Assembly (NCBI RefSeq): GCF_017161565.1
Contig: NZ_CP066796.1
Span: 434,001 to 498,000 of the forward strand
Direction: 5' to 3'
DNA: 64,000 nt
From: Erwinia amylovora
GTDB lineage: Bacteria; Pseudomonadota; Gammaproteobacteria; Enterobacterales; Enterobacteriaceae
In this document: in pieces, positions 14,234-24,401 of the stretch
Numbering within the stretch: the stretch's first letter is position 1
Layout: each line of letters starts with the position of its first letter
Position numbers and translations under genes: made by a program
Notes under the pieces: model-generated
Seen by the model: the letters and a program-made list of their open reading frames with translations, nothing else
Told to the model about the DNA's origin: nothing
The model's database searches: none

Positions 14234-14582
14234 CGTTATATCCTTGAGTGTGATGTTACGCGCGGCTTCCACTCTGGCACCGCGCCGTCGAATACCTGTT
14301 CGGACTACCGGATGACCGGTGAGTTCCCTGTACCCCAGTCCGTTGTTAATTATGGTGCAAGGTTTAAGAAAATTCCGCAAAAGAAGTGAATGAAAGTGCT
14401 GCGCGGTACTGCTCGGGAGGCAGGCAGTACCGCGGGTGATGCAGCATGGTTACGCAGTTCGCGGCGAATATTTGGGTCAGCGTGCGTGTTTTTTCATCAT
14501 TCAGCCGTCGCCGATAGCGAATAGGGTTGCGTATGCAGGGGGTAAAGGTATAATCCCCAACGTTTTCCGCATACCCTTCAGT

Positions 14583-14667
14583 GCCGAAGTGGCGAAATCG
14601 GTAGACGCAGTTGATTCAAAATCAACCGCCGCAAGGCGTGCCGGTTCGATTCCGGCCTTCGGCACCA
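14583..14667 (+). tRNA. leuX: tRNA-Leu(CAA), leuX
   Basis: An 85-base tRNA with CCA encoded. The acceptor stem GCCGAAG pairs with CTTCGGC, the anticodon arm is GTTGA-TTCAAAA-TCAAC (anticodon CAA), a long variable arm follows as expected for tRNA-Leu, and the T-arm holds GGTTCGATTCC. It is nearly identical to E. coli leuX, a well-known island integration site. Here an integrase starts 186 bases downstream and part of the 3' end recurs at 38143-38155. Confidence 0.98.
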
Positions 14668-14681
14668 TAAGTATGTAAATG

Positions 14682-14704
14682 GACCTCTCTGGAGGTCTTT
14701 TTTT
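14682..14704 (+). terminator. leuX terminator
   Basis: GACCTC / GAGGTC hairpin with a TCTG loop followed by a T run, 15 bases after the tRNA CCA end. The same structure is duplicated at 38174-38197. Confidence 0.85.
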
Positions 14705-14780
14705 ATGCCTGAAATCCGTCAGTTACCTGCTTTTCTCGCTATATTTACTCTCTCAAGGTCAACCGACTTCAACGTACATC

Positions 14781-14840
14781 TACCAACACATGTTGGTACA
14801 GATGATGGTATTTCCGGTTCGATAATGCTTGTACCAACAG
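14781..14840. other. Putative integrase arm-binding sites, left end
   Basis: TACCAACA (14781-14788) faces TGTTGGTA (14791-14798) across two bases, and a third copy TACCAACA lies at 14832-14839 just before the integrase start. The same octamer recurs twice near the right end at 38067 and 38079. Clustered direct and inverted octamers at both ends of an island are what arm-type integrase sites look like; binding is inferred. Confidence 0.55.
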
Positions 14841-14853
14841 GGAGGGGATAAGC

Positions 14854-16131
14854 ATGGCTCTAACAGATATTAAAGTCAGAACAGCCAAGCCTACGGATAA
14901 GCAATATAAGCTGACTGATGGCAACGGTATGCATCTTCTCGTCCACCCAAATGGTTCAAGATACTGGCGTCTGCAGTACCGCTTTGGCGGGAAGCAAAAG
15001 ATGCTGGCTTTAGGCGTATATCCTGATGTGTCTCTTGCAGATGCCAGAGCTCGTCGCGATGAAGCACGTAAGCTTTTGGCAAACAGCATCGATCCGGGAG
15101 ACAAAAAGAAAAATGATAAGGTTGAACAGGAAGAAGCGCGCACTTTTGAGGAGCTTGCTGTTGAGTGGCACGCTACAAATAAAAAGTGGTCGGAAGAACA
15201 TAGCCGACGAGTATTAAAAAGCCTGGAGGACAACCTCTTTCCTGCCATTGGCAAACGTAATATTGCTGAACTAAAAACGAGAGATCTGTTAGCACCAATT
15301 AAAGCCGTGGAGATGTCTGGACGTCTTGAAGTGGCATCGCGTCTACAGCAGCGCACTACTGCAATTATGAGATATGCCGTTCAGAGTGGTTTACTTGATT
15401 ACAATCCCGCACAGGAAATGGTTGGTGCTGTTGCTTCAAGTAACAGGCAGCATAGACCTGCATTGGAGTTGAAACGTACCCCCGAACTGCTTCAGCGCAT
15501 AGACAGCTATACCGGTAGACCTTTGACCTGCCTTGCCGTTGAGCTAACCCTCCTTGTATTTATTCGTTCAAGTGAACTGCGTTTTGCTCGTTGGTCTGAG
15601 ATCGATTTTGAAACATCGATGTGGATGATTCCTGCCGAGCGAGAAGCTATTGAGGGAGTAAAGCACTCACAGCGAGGTTCGAAAATGCGGACACCTCATC
15701 TGGTTCCACTTTCCCGACAAGCTCTGGCGATTCTTGAGCAGATAAAAACGTTCAGCGGTGATCATGAACTGATCTTTATTGGCGATCATAACCCTCGCAA
15801 ACCGATGAGTGAAAACACAGTTAACAAGTCATTGCGAGTAATGGGATATGACACACAAATTGAAGTGTGCGGCCACGGTTTCAGGACCATGGCATGTAGT
15901 TCGTTGATTGAGTCAGGATTGTGGTCGAGGGATGCCGTAAAACGACAGATGAGCCATATGGAGCGTAACTCTGTGCGTGCGGCTTACATTCATAAGGCCG
16001 AGCATCTGGATGAGCGCAAGCTAATGCTGCAATGGTGGGCTGACTTCTTGGATGCGAATCGGGAGAAGGCGGTGAGTCCGTTTGATTTTGCGAAGATTAA
16101 CACATCGATAAAAATTCAGAATGGCTTATGA
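14854..16131 (+). CDS. P4-type tyrosine integrase of the leuX island
   Basis: This 425-residue tyrosine recombinase would catalyse site-specific insertion and excision at the leuX 3' end. It opens with the DUF4102 arm-binding domain typical of P4-like integrases (Met-Ala-Leu-Thr-Asp-Ile-Lys-Val-Arg-Thr-Ala-Lys-Pro). A SAM-like core-binding domain follows (about 100-200), then the catalytic domain with the first Arg in Ser-Ser-Glu-Leu-Arg-Phe-Ala-Arg-Trp, the His-Gly-Phe-Arg box and the terminal His ... Tyr in Ser-His-Met-Glu-Arg ... Ala-Ala-Tyr-Ile-His. All catalytic positions appear present, so it may be active. GGAGGGG stands 7 bases before the ATG. Orientation away from the tRNA is the usual arrangement. 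Confidence 0.95.
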   Translation: MALTDIKVRTAKPTDKQYKLTDGNGMHLLVHPNGSRYWRLQYRFGGKQKMLALGVYPDVSLADARARRDEARKLLANSIDPGDKKKNDKVEQEEARTFEELAVEWHATNKKWSEEHSRRVLKSLEDNLFPAIGKRNIAELKTRDLLAPIKAVEMSGRLEVASRLQQRTTAIMRYAVQSGLLDYNPAQEMVGAVASSNRQHRPALELKRTPELLQRIDSYTGRPLTCLAVELTLLVFIRSSELRFARWSEIDFETSMWMIPAEREAIEGVKHSQRGSKMRTPHLVPLSRQALAILEQIKTFSGDHELIFIGDHNPRKPMSENTVNKSLRVMGYDTQIEVCGHGFRTMACSSLIESGLWSRDAVKRQMSHMERNSVRAAYIHKAEHLDERKLMLQWWADFLDANREKAVSPFDFAKINTSIKIQNGL

Positions 16132-16196
16132 TTGCCGAGTACATTCGATGTGAATCTCAAAAGGTAGTACTCAACTCATAGATACTTGTAGTGGGT

Positions 16197-16221
16197 CTCA
16201 CTGACACGATGGGTCAGTGAG
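16197..16221. terminator. Hairpin between integrase and dptF
   Basis: A perfect nine-base stem (CTCACTGAC / GTCAGTGAG) with a seven-base loop lies 65 bases after the integrase stop. No T run follows it on the plus strand. It may end integrase transcription or serve as an operator for the dpt operon, whose promoter must lie between here and 16366. Confidence 0.45.
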
Positions 16222-16366
16222 GCTAATACCTTAGCTATCGATGCCTGCAGCCATGTGAGAGCAGCATTTGTTGAAACGCTGAGTGGTAATTGGAGAAAAG
16301 GTATATAGAGATCATGGGTTAGCTTGTATACAATGAGAGAATTCTTTCTTTAGAGAACATGAAGTT

Positions 16367-18013
16367 ATGAGCGCAATCACATTACGCAAAGCGTTGGGTG
16401 TACTCGCGAAGTCATCTTCGTTTTCTGTCACCACGGTAACGCACCGGCAAAGAGACGTGTTTGATCAGTTAAAAGAACAACTCTTTGTTAAACAAGATAT
16501 TGAAAAAGATTTACTACATCACTTGGACGCTGCTAAACCCGGTGAAATCATTTTTTTGTGTGGCAGTAGTGGGGATGGTAAGTCAGAAATTTTAACCCGC
16601 TGTCAGTCAAACCCACGTTACCAGCAGCGATTTGTCTTTCATCTGGATGCGACGCATAGCTTTGCCCCCCAACAGACCGCAATTGATGCTTTGGACGATT
16701 TGTTCGACAATCATCAGAAGCAACTATGTCCGTTGCTGGTGGGTATCAATACGGGGATGCTCGCCAACTTTGCGAGAGAAGGTGCTGAACGTCATCATGT
16801 ACTTCGTTTTGTGATTGATGCATTTTTATCTAGCCAGCAAGAAAGTAGTGGCCCTTTTCACAGTGACAATTGTTCTTTTTTTGATTTTGAAAATTATCCT
16901 AAGTTCCAGTTTGATGAAGACAGACAATACTCACCATTTATAAAAAAATTATTAAATCAATTAACCAGTGATGATGAAAATCTGTTTTACACTATTTTTC
17001 AACGTGATGAATCAATTAATCATGATTTAAAAACAGTTGCTAATTTCAAGCTGCTTTGTATGCCCGGCGTTCAGAATGTCTTAATCACCCAGCTATTTAA
17101 AGCCCGATTAATTAAGGACCAATTTGCTACAACAAGAACATTGCTGGATTTTTTGCATCACCTGCTTACTGGGCCGGGTTACTTGTTTGATAACCTCTTC
17201 AATGGTGAAGAGAATGACTTGATTAAAAAGGTCTCTGATTTCGATCCTGCCAGAATGCATACCTACGAGCTCGATCAGTTCATTTTACGTTATGAGCTGG
17301 GAGTGATTGATCCAGACTTGGATGATTTCCTCTTAACACTTGAGAAATTACATATTCAATTTGATCGCCAGTGTGTTAAGCCGGGCGATGCGGCCTCGCT
17401 AATTAGACTCTTCTGGCTGCTACAATATGTGTCGTTGGGTAATAATTATCATCATAAATTTTCAGGGTTTTTTAAAGAATCTCTGTTTGAACGTTACTCA
17501 CAAATCTGGCATTTGCATAAAAACTACATCGCAGATCCAGAGCAGAAAAGATCGTTGAACCGATTTTACTCTTCTGAGCTTATAGCTGGTATTCAGCGCT
17601 ACGCAAATCGTAAAGCGCCTGAGTTGATCACACAAAAAGAAGAGTTTTTTTTGGGCGAATTTGGCGGGGTAAAAGTCACCGCACCAGTGGTGGTGAAACC
17701 GGACTGGGATGCAATTTTCAGGAAAAATACAGCGCACTCAACCTGCTTCGACATTCATCTAAAGGTGGGACAAAACTCTTTGCTGCCTATTCGTATCGGA
17801 CTTAATTTATTTGACCTACTGAGCAAGTTGAATAACGGCTATCGCCCTAATAAGTATGACAAGAGTGCGATTGTATTACTGGATGAAATAGTTGAACTGA
17901 TTGCTGAACGAGCCAAATCGAGTAGTGAAATCAAGTTTTATGATGGCGCACAGCGGGTTTACACCGCTAGGGCCGATGACGACATGATCACCATCAGCGG
18001 CATGGAGAGATAA
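16367..18013 (+). CDS. dptF: DptF, phosphorothioation-dependent restriction ATPase
   Basis: First gene of the dptFGH restriction operon, which attacks DNA lacking the phosphorothioate mark made by DndCDE. The 548-residue product has a Walker A motif Gly-Ser-Ser-Gly-Asp-Gly-Lys-Ser at residues 66-73, right after Gly-Glu-Ile-Ile-Phe-Leu-Cys, and a long helical remainder without further recognisable domains. This layout and its position directly before DptG and DptH identify it. In characterised systems DptF, DptG and DptH are all needed for restriction. It is followed by dptG after 4 bases. The gene is AT-rich compared with the core genes around it, as expected for acquired DNA. Confidence 0.9.
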   Translation: MSAITLRKALGVLAKSSSFSVTTVTHRQRDVFDQLKEQLFVKQDIEKDLLHHLDAAKPGEIIFLCGSSGDGKSEILTRCQSNPRYQQRFVFHLDATHSFAPQQTAIDALDDLFDNHQKQLCPLLVGINTGMLANFAREGAERHHVLRFVIDAFLSSQQESSGPFHSDNCSFFDFENYPKFQFDEDRQYSPFIKKLLNQLTSDDENLFYTIFQRDESINHDLKTVANFKLLCMPGVQNVLITQLFKARLIKDQFATTRTLLDFLHHLLTGPGYLFDNLFNGEENDLIKKVSDFDPARMHTYELDQFILRYELGVIDPDLDDFLLTLEKLHIQFDRQCVKPGDAASLIRLFWLLQYVSLGNNYHHKFSGFFKESLFERYSQIWHLHKNYIADPEQKRSLNRFYSSELIAGIQRYANRKAPELITQKEEFFLGEFGGVKVTAPVVVKPDWDAIFRKNTAHSTCFDIHLKVGQNSLLPIRIGLNLFDLLSKLNNGYRPNKYDKSAIVLLDEIVELIAERAKSSSEIKFYDGAQRVYTARADDDMITISGMER

Positions 18014-18017
18014 CATC

Positions 18018-19340
18018 ATGTATCCCATTGCAACAACGTTAAAAGTGGGCAACAACCAACTGGATAGCTACCTGCCGGTGCGCAATAAAAACAATAATAT
18101 TGACTGGCAAATTGTCACTGGCTTGGTACTGAGTTATGCCGTGAAGTATAAAATCGACACTTATAATCTCGAACAATTTCGCGAAGATTGCAAAACTTAC
18201 CTGCAAACATTTAATGATGAACCAGCCTTCTGGCCTTTATTGGAGCGAATGTATTTTTCCAGCTTGGATATCTTTCGGGTTTCTCCGCTTTTTTTGCTGT
18301 TTCACGCCCAATTCGATGATGAAAAAATAAGCTTAGGCTCTATGGCAGATAAACGCCTTGGGACGTTGTTTGCCAATTTGATGAGAGGTTTCAGCCTAAA
18401 TTATCCGATACAGGACAAGCTGAACTTCATTGAACAACAAATGCTGAATAAGCTCAATGAGAAAGTAAAATTGCTGGGGGAAGGTCCGTTTGCCGAAGAG
18501 AAACCTTACCTGCCCTATCTGGTTACGTGCTTTCAGTCCGATCTGGCATTTCTGGCTGATCATCCGCAATATCTTTTGCAGGAATTGACTAATACTCTGC
18601 GTTTGTATGCCTTTAGCTGGTGTGCTCAACTGGCGCTCAACCTAGATAACTGGCGGGATGGTGAACCCAAAAGTAAGTCGCTGTTTTTTATTCTTGATAC
18701 CGAAAAAGCCAGCTCAGAACGGGATCAAATAAAGCGTTTTGGCTATAAGTGGTTTTCCAGCCAAAGTGAAAAACTTTTCCCCATACTTTCCGCGCTGGAG
18801 GTTTTGCAATGGGGAAAAGGGGCGAAAAAGCGTCCATTGTGGCAGGTTTATCAGGATACCTTGAATTATTCAGATCCTTCTTCGCAGATATTAAATGCTC
18901 TCAACAAATATTTGCAGGAATTTATTGAGGATCGCCAACTCTCCTCTCGTGATCAAGCTACAAACCTGGACGATGCTTTTAAACAGCTATTGTCCGTCGC
19001 TGTTGAACAGTTTCAAGGCAAGAAGTCTGAAAGGGCATCGGTAAATCGCAAATACATTAATGAGCTAGAGTGCCAGATTTGTGCTGATTTCATCCAGGTA
19101 CGTGGCCGGGCAGGGAAAGTACTGGTGTTGAATCAAGATCGACTGCTGCTGCTAACCAATCTTACTGTGGGTAAAAACAAAAAACTCCGGTTGCATGAAC
19201 TGCTGCGCGGTTTTGAGCAACGCGGATTTTATCTCGATAACCAGTCGACACAAATGCTGGTGGCGTTTTACGAACGTATGGGAAATGTGGAGCGAATGAG
19301 TGACAGTGGAGATGCCGTATATGTCCGTAAAACAGTATGA
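18018..19340 (+). CDS. dptG: DptG, phosphorothioation-dependent restriction protein
   Basis: The 440-residue protein has no motif I recognise by eye; it is identified by its place between DptF and DptH and by the usual DptG length. It is predicted soluble and mostly helical, with a Cys-rich point (Glu-Cys-Gln-Ile-Cys-Ala-Asp) near residue 355. Known genetics of Salmonella and E. coli systems makes it an essential part of the DptFGH restriction machine. It starts 4 bases after dptF and its last 20 bases overlap the start of dptH, so the three are translated together. Confidence 0.85.
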   Translation: MYPIATTLKVGNNQLDSYLPVRNKNNNIDWQIVTGLVLSYAVKYKIDTYNLEQFREDCKTYLQTFNDEPAFWPLLERMYFSSLDIFRVSPLFLLFHAQFDDEKISLGSMADKRLGTLFANLMRGFSLNYPIQDKLNFIEQQMLNKLNEKVKLLGEGPFAEEKPYLPYLVTCFQSDLAFLADHPQYLLQELTNTLRLYAFSWCAQLALNLDNWRDGEPKSKSLFFILDTEKASSERDQIKRFGYKWFSSQSEKLFPILSALEVLQWGKGAKKRPLWQVYQDTLNYSDPSSQILNALNKYLQEFIEDRQLSSRDQATNLDDAFKQLLSVAVEQFQGKKSERASVNRKYINELECQICADFIQVRGRAGKVLVLNQDRLLLLTNLTVGKNKKLRLHELLRGFEQRGFYLDNQSTQMLVAFYERMGNVERMSDSGDAVYVRKTV

Positions 19341-22300
19341 AACCTATCTGGCGAAAACCTTCATTGAATGGGTTAGCTGTACCATCCAGCCGGGTGAACG
19401 CTACCAGTTTAAATCTCCTGATCCCGATAACGCCTTAAAACTCTGGAAGGCTTTCGACTTTTTAGCTGATGGCAATAAACTGGAGATCGCGCCGGAGCAG
19501 CAACTTTCATGCGTCTCATGTAATGGCATCCAGCTTATTCCAGTATTGCACGGTTCAACTGCTCCTGCGTTTACGGAAAACTACATTTCCCATTTGCGCG
19601 ATAAAGTTTCCGGTCGCAACGGGATTTTTGCCAAAACGGCGTTGTTAATTATCCATAACAGCATGTTGGATACTTTACTCAATAGTACCAAGGATGTTGC
19701 CGCTCCGGATGCAATCTGGCATCCCGAAACTTTCTGTCATCAACTGGAAAAATTAATCACCACGAACAGCAACCATTCGCAAGTGTCCCGTTGTTTGCTG
19801 GGTGATCAGTTGACAACGATACTGGATGAAGGCGCAACAGTATTTGGTTTTTCGTCCTTATACCGTCTTTTGGAAGACGGCAACCTGGATTTCTCTGAGT
19901 TAAAGCTATTCAACGATAATAATGTATTGGATTTTAGAGATAAGCAGCTACGCGCCCGGTTGAATGAAAATCAAGAATTATATCGCCAGATAGAGGACAG
20001 TATTGAGCGTTACAGTGGGCAGCTGGAGAATGTGCTGACCGAGTTCAGTACTAAATTCATTCAGCAACACTTTGTCGATAAAGACGATTGGCGTGAGCTT
20101 GATTTTTCTGTCTACCAGGAAGAGAAAGCGCGTAACAGCGAACAGAAGCTGGTGCTGGAAAATATCTGCGTTGAAAACGGTGAGGTCTGGCAGAGAGCAA
20201 AAAGCATTAGTAAAGCGGGTAAGCGTGATATCAGTGTCTTGGTTCAGGTACAGCCGGGACAATCGCACGTAGAACTGGAGTTCAGCTTTCAGAGTAACGA
20301 CCTTCAGGATGATCAGATAAAAATTGCTCATCATCGCCAGCTAAAGAAAGAACGTTTCTGGCGCACCAGTCGTGCTGGGGGGAAAACCTCCCGCATTATG
20401 GCGTCAGTGCCTTTCGATGGGCGTCCCTGCTTCTTTAGCCTAGAAATAATCAACCGCAATAACTCGGCGGAAGAGTATAAGTTTCGTCTACTGTTAGTTG
20501 AACAGGGGCAATTCTGGCTGAACGAAATCCAGCATTGCTACCGCGTTGAACCTGGTAAAGAGCAGTTGACTCTGCAACTGGAAGATAATGAGTTACAGAT
20601 TGCAGAAACAGGCGACCAGATCTGTACGGTGAATGAAGAGAACAATGACATTGATTGTCTGCACTATGCGCGAGTGAATTTTGAGACGCTAGCGAATCAA
20701 AGCGAGTTGATAAAATTTGCGCTGATTTCAGGTGATTCCCGTCTACTGCTTAATATCGAAGGGCCGGGGGCAGAGGAAGGATTAACGCTACCACTGCTTT
20801 TTGATCAGAACCGTTTCAATAAGCTCTTCAAAGAGGAGGGTAATGCGACCTGGAACCGGATGAAGGGGCGTGTCATTTTGGATAACACCGAACATAACGT
20901 GGTCGGTGTACGCCAGCAGTTGCTGGCCCTGGAAGCCTCACTGATCGACCGTAACTTGCTCGGTATAGATAGTGATGACAGCGTATTTGCAGTGGAGGAA
21001 CTCCTTACCAGCTACCCCGACCTCCATAATGCGTATCATCAACTGCTGGCATACTATCAGCGGCGTAACACTTTGCCGAGCTTGGTGTCGTGGTCAGTGG
21101 AATACCGTACGCTGGTTAGCCATGTAGTCGCTACTTTTGAACAAGCACTACAACAAATTGGCCTGAGCAGAGCGCTGACGTTACAGGAAAAACGGTTGCT
21201 ACATCTGGGAATTTGCCGTGGCGATACGCATGAACGCCTCTCGCCATTACATCCTTTAGTGCTGGCTTATCATTTACAACTGGTAGAAACCATCATCGCG
21301 GAGCCAGAACAACCCACACTGGCTTCCTTTGCCTCATTACCACCGATTACCCTCGATCGCTTGGTTGTCTCTGGCTTAATGCCGTTTGTGTACCATAGCG
21401 AACATGAATATGCGCAGCTTCAATCAGTAGTGGAAAATCGATTCTGGATTGACGTTATTCCTCAGCGCCAGATGAGTCATGACTACGTTAAACGACTGGT
21501 AAAAGACAAACTTAACGAATTCACAGACGCCTATTCACGGTTGTTCCAGAGAGCTGGGAATAATGCATTGATTATCAATGCTATCAACCAAGGCAATGCC
21601 AGAGAGCTATTCCTGGGGCTGGTGGAGTACTTTAAGCAGGAAAAAGAGCGGGCAATTTCGGTACATGTAAACTGCTACGATGAACGTCTGCTGCCCAATG
21701 CCTTTGACCACTTTGCTGAAAGCGGCAGCTATGAACAACTTAAAATCGACCTTGGCCTAAACAGTGGTACATGGCGTGCAGAAGCCGATATGCTAATTGA
21801 TTTGCTGCGTAGCCGATTAACGTTCAGCAAATTTGTCCTGCCGTCAGCAAATGACAAACTGGCTTATGCTCATCTGGCGTTTTTCACCAATACCGCACCG
21901 GTGGATTGCCGCCAGATTTGCATTGAAGATGCCTCTAGTGGCGTGTTATGCCATGGCCTCATTGCGGGGGAAGGGGCTGAAACCCAGGGCGATGCATACT
22001 TTACCGCTTTTGGTTTGCGTAATGTCGATACTGAGCCTTATTGCGCCCTACGCCTTGCCCGGCTGTTGGGCTGCCTGTGGCAACCAGCGCGGCAGAGCAA
22101 CAGCCAGTATCACTGTCAGGGTATTGGTCTGGCAGTCAGCGGTAATTTTAAGCAGTTGCTCAACCACTCTTATGACAGCTCGCTCTGGACCACCATTATC
22201 GACCCCAAAGTCACGCTTGATTTTTTTACCAACCAGAAAGATGTGGTACTGATCCATTACTCTGACCAGTACACCAGTTGCGCAGGTTATGACGCTGTGA

Positions 22301-22425
22301 CTGTCACAAAGCAGGTTGAGTTGTTCCTGCGTCTGCTCCAGACAGGAAATCAGATCGGACAACCAACTGTTGACAGCCAGCACCTGCTTGCTGAATTTAA
22401 TGCCTTAACGGTGAATGGCTGCTGA
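19321..22425 (+). pseudogene. dptH: dptH, 5' part (reading frame broken at its end)
   Basis: This frame covers the first 1034 residues of DptH, the large subunit of the phosphorothioate-sensing restriction complex. I start it at ATG 19321 because GGAG lies 9 bases before, inside the end of dptG; an in-frame GTG at 19300 lacks this. The frame ends at TGA 22423-22425. Two bases later, in the -1 frame, begins a second long frame carrying the rest of the protein. Adding one base near GCCTT (22402-22406) would join them as Asn-Ala-Leu-Asn-Gly-Glu-Trp-Leu-Leu-Lys-Met. The joined gene would be 1693 residues, about what I recall for an intact DptH. So this is a frameshifted dptH, or a truly split gene, or a sequencing error. 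Confidence 0.8.
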
Positions 22426-22427
22426 AA

Positions 22428-24401
22428 ATGTTGCGTTCTGGTGAGAAGGAACGCAAAGAGAAGCACGGCATTATTGGTGCGTATAAGTTCGTGCAGTCGA
22501 TGCTGCATCAGTCTGATATTTGCTGGGTTCCGTTGTCGGTAGCTGAAATGATCCGCGTATCCGGCAACGTCGGACTGAGAATGAAAGAAAGTGATTTATC
22601 CCGCCATTTACAGGGTTACCAAAATGGTGCTATTTCTGACGATGTGCTCTTTGTGGGGTTTAAAGAGAACAATCTTTATCTACTGCCGCTGGAAGTGAAA
22701 ACGGGGGCTCGGCCTGATTACAATTATGCCGGGAGGCAGGCCCGCGAGCTGAAACGCTATTTACAGCAGGATATTTTGGGGCCCCAAACGCTGGCGTCGC
22801 AGCTATACCGGGCACTTTTTATCCGCCAGGTATTAATGCAGGTTGAAAAGCTGCGATTGTACGGTGTGCTGGACAACGACAAGCTATCTTCCCTGCTGGA
22901 ACGACGCGAATGGTGGCTCACTGGCGACTATCAGTTGGGTGAATTTTCCGACTATGTTGAGGGTTTTGTGGTGGCCCATGTGGACAGTGAGACTTGCTTC
23001 GATCTTTCATATAAAACGACACCAGATAATATCTTACAGATCGAAATCCCTTATTCATTGCTACCCTCGCTAATCGCTGCGCAAGGAGATGAACAGCAAC
23101 TTTCTGAACGTTATCGGGTACCAGAAAAATACTGTCTTAAGCCTGATTGTGATGTAGAGCCGTTGAAATATATTTTAGCGGCAGATACGGTATCTCAGGA
23201 CGAGGAACAATCTATTTCGGAACCGAAACCATCGCAGCCTAATGCTCAGACGCTGGCTTCTGAGTGCAGGGATACACCATTACAGATCCTATTTGGTCAT
23301 GATGCTGTGCGGCAGAGCCCGTTGTACTGGGAACCAACTAACACTGCGAAGTTCATGAATACCAATACTGGAATTATTGGCACGATGGGCACCGGGAAAA
23401 CCCAGTTTACAAAGTCGCTGGTTACGCAGTTGAAGCGCAATCAGTCCTGTAACGTTGATAGTAAGCCGATTGGTTTATTGATCTTCGATTATAAGTCGGA
23501 CTATGTGGACGAAGCTTTTCTGGAAGCAACTGGTGCTAAGAAATATAAACTCTTTAAGTTGCCCTACAACCCTCTCTCTTTGTTTGGCGATACGCCGATG
23601 TTGCCGATCCATACCGCAGGCGGATTATCGGAAACGATGGCGAAAGCCTATAGTCTGGGCCATAAGCAGCAACTTAAATTAGAAAATCTGATCCTGGAAT
23701 GTTACGAAGCAGCCGGTATTTCTCCTGAGGACCCAACAACATGGTCAAGAACTACGCCAACGATTGAAGACGTATGGCAACGATTCCTTGCCCAAGAGAA
23801 GGTTGAAGAAGATTCACTTTACGCGGCACTATCTAAACTGGCACGTTACAAGATATTCGAAACTATTCCTGAACAGATGACCAGCCTGTATGAATTGATC
23901 GATGGTGTGACCGTGATTGAATTGGCTGGCTATCCACCAGAAGTGCAAAACTTGGTAGTCGCACTGACGTTGGACCTGTTCTACGCTCAGATGCAAAAGC
24001 GTGGCAAACCGGTGGTACGGGGAGATTATCGTCAACTCACCAAAATGATTCTTGTGGACGAAGCAGACAACTTTATGCGTCAGGATTTTTCTAGCTTACG
24101 TAAGATCCTTAAAGAAGGTCGTGAATATGGTGTGGGTGCAATCCTGTCTACACAGGAGATTACTCACTTTAAGACCGGAGAGAATAATTACGCTTCCTAT
24201 ATTCTGACTTGGGTGATCCATCGTGTGTCCGAGATTAAGAATGCGGATATCAAAGCAGTATTTAACGTTGATGATAAAAGCGAACAAGAGTCTTTGATGG
24301 GGCAGATTCGGCAGCTTGAGAAGCATTTTAGTTTGTATATTGATGGAGATAAACGGGTTAATAAGATGCGAGACAAAGCATTTTGGGAGCTTATAGAATG
24401 A
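22428..24401 (+). pseudogene. dptH: dptH, 3' part: PD-(D/E)XK-like region plus HerA/FtsK-like ATPase
   Basis: This 657-residue frame is the C-terminal part of DptH. Residues about 55-95 hold Ser-Asp-Asp-Val-Leu-Phe ... Leu-Glu-Val-Lys (Asp71/72, Glu89, Lys91), the spacing of a PD-(D/E)XK nuclease core. An ATPase follows, with Walker A Gly-Thr-Met-Gly-Thr-Gly-Lys-Thr near residue 320 and Walker B Ile-Leu-Val-Asp-Glu-Ala-Asp near residue 543, of the HerA/FtsK translocase type. If translated alone from ATG 22428 it could keep both activities; the nearest purine-rich stretch, GGTGA, is some 13 bases upstream, so re-initiation after the TGA is possible but weak. It ends in a four-base ATGA overlap with the Mrr-type gene. 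Confidence 0.8.

Noticed and set aside
22401..22430. Programmed -1 ribosomal frameshift joining the two parts of dptH
   Set aside because: The window between the last -1-frame stop (22398-22400) and the TGA holds no X-XXY-YYZ slippery heptamer and no obvious pseudoknot; a simple one-base deletion explains the data better.
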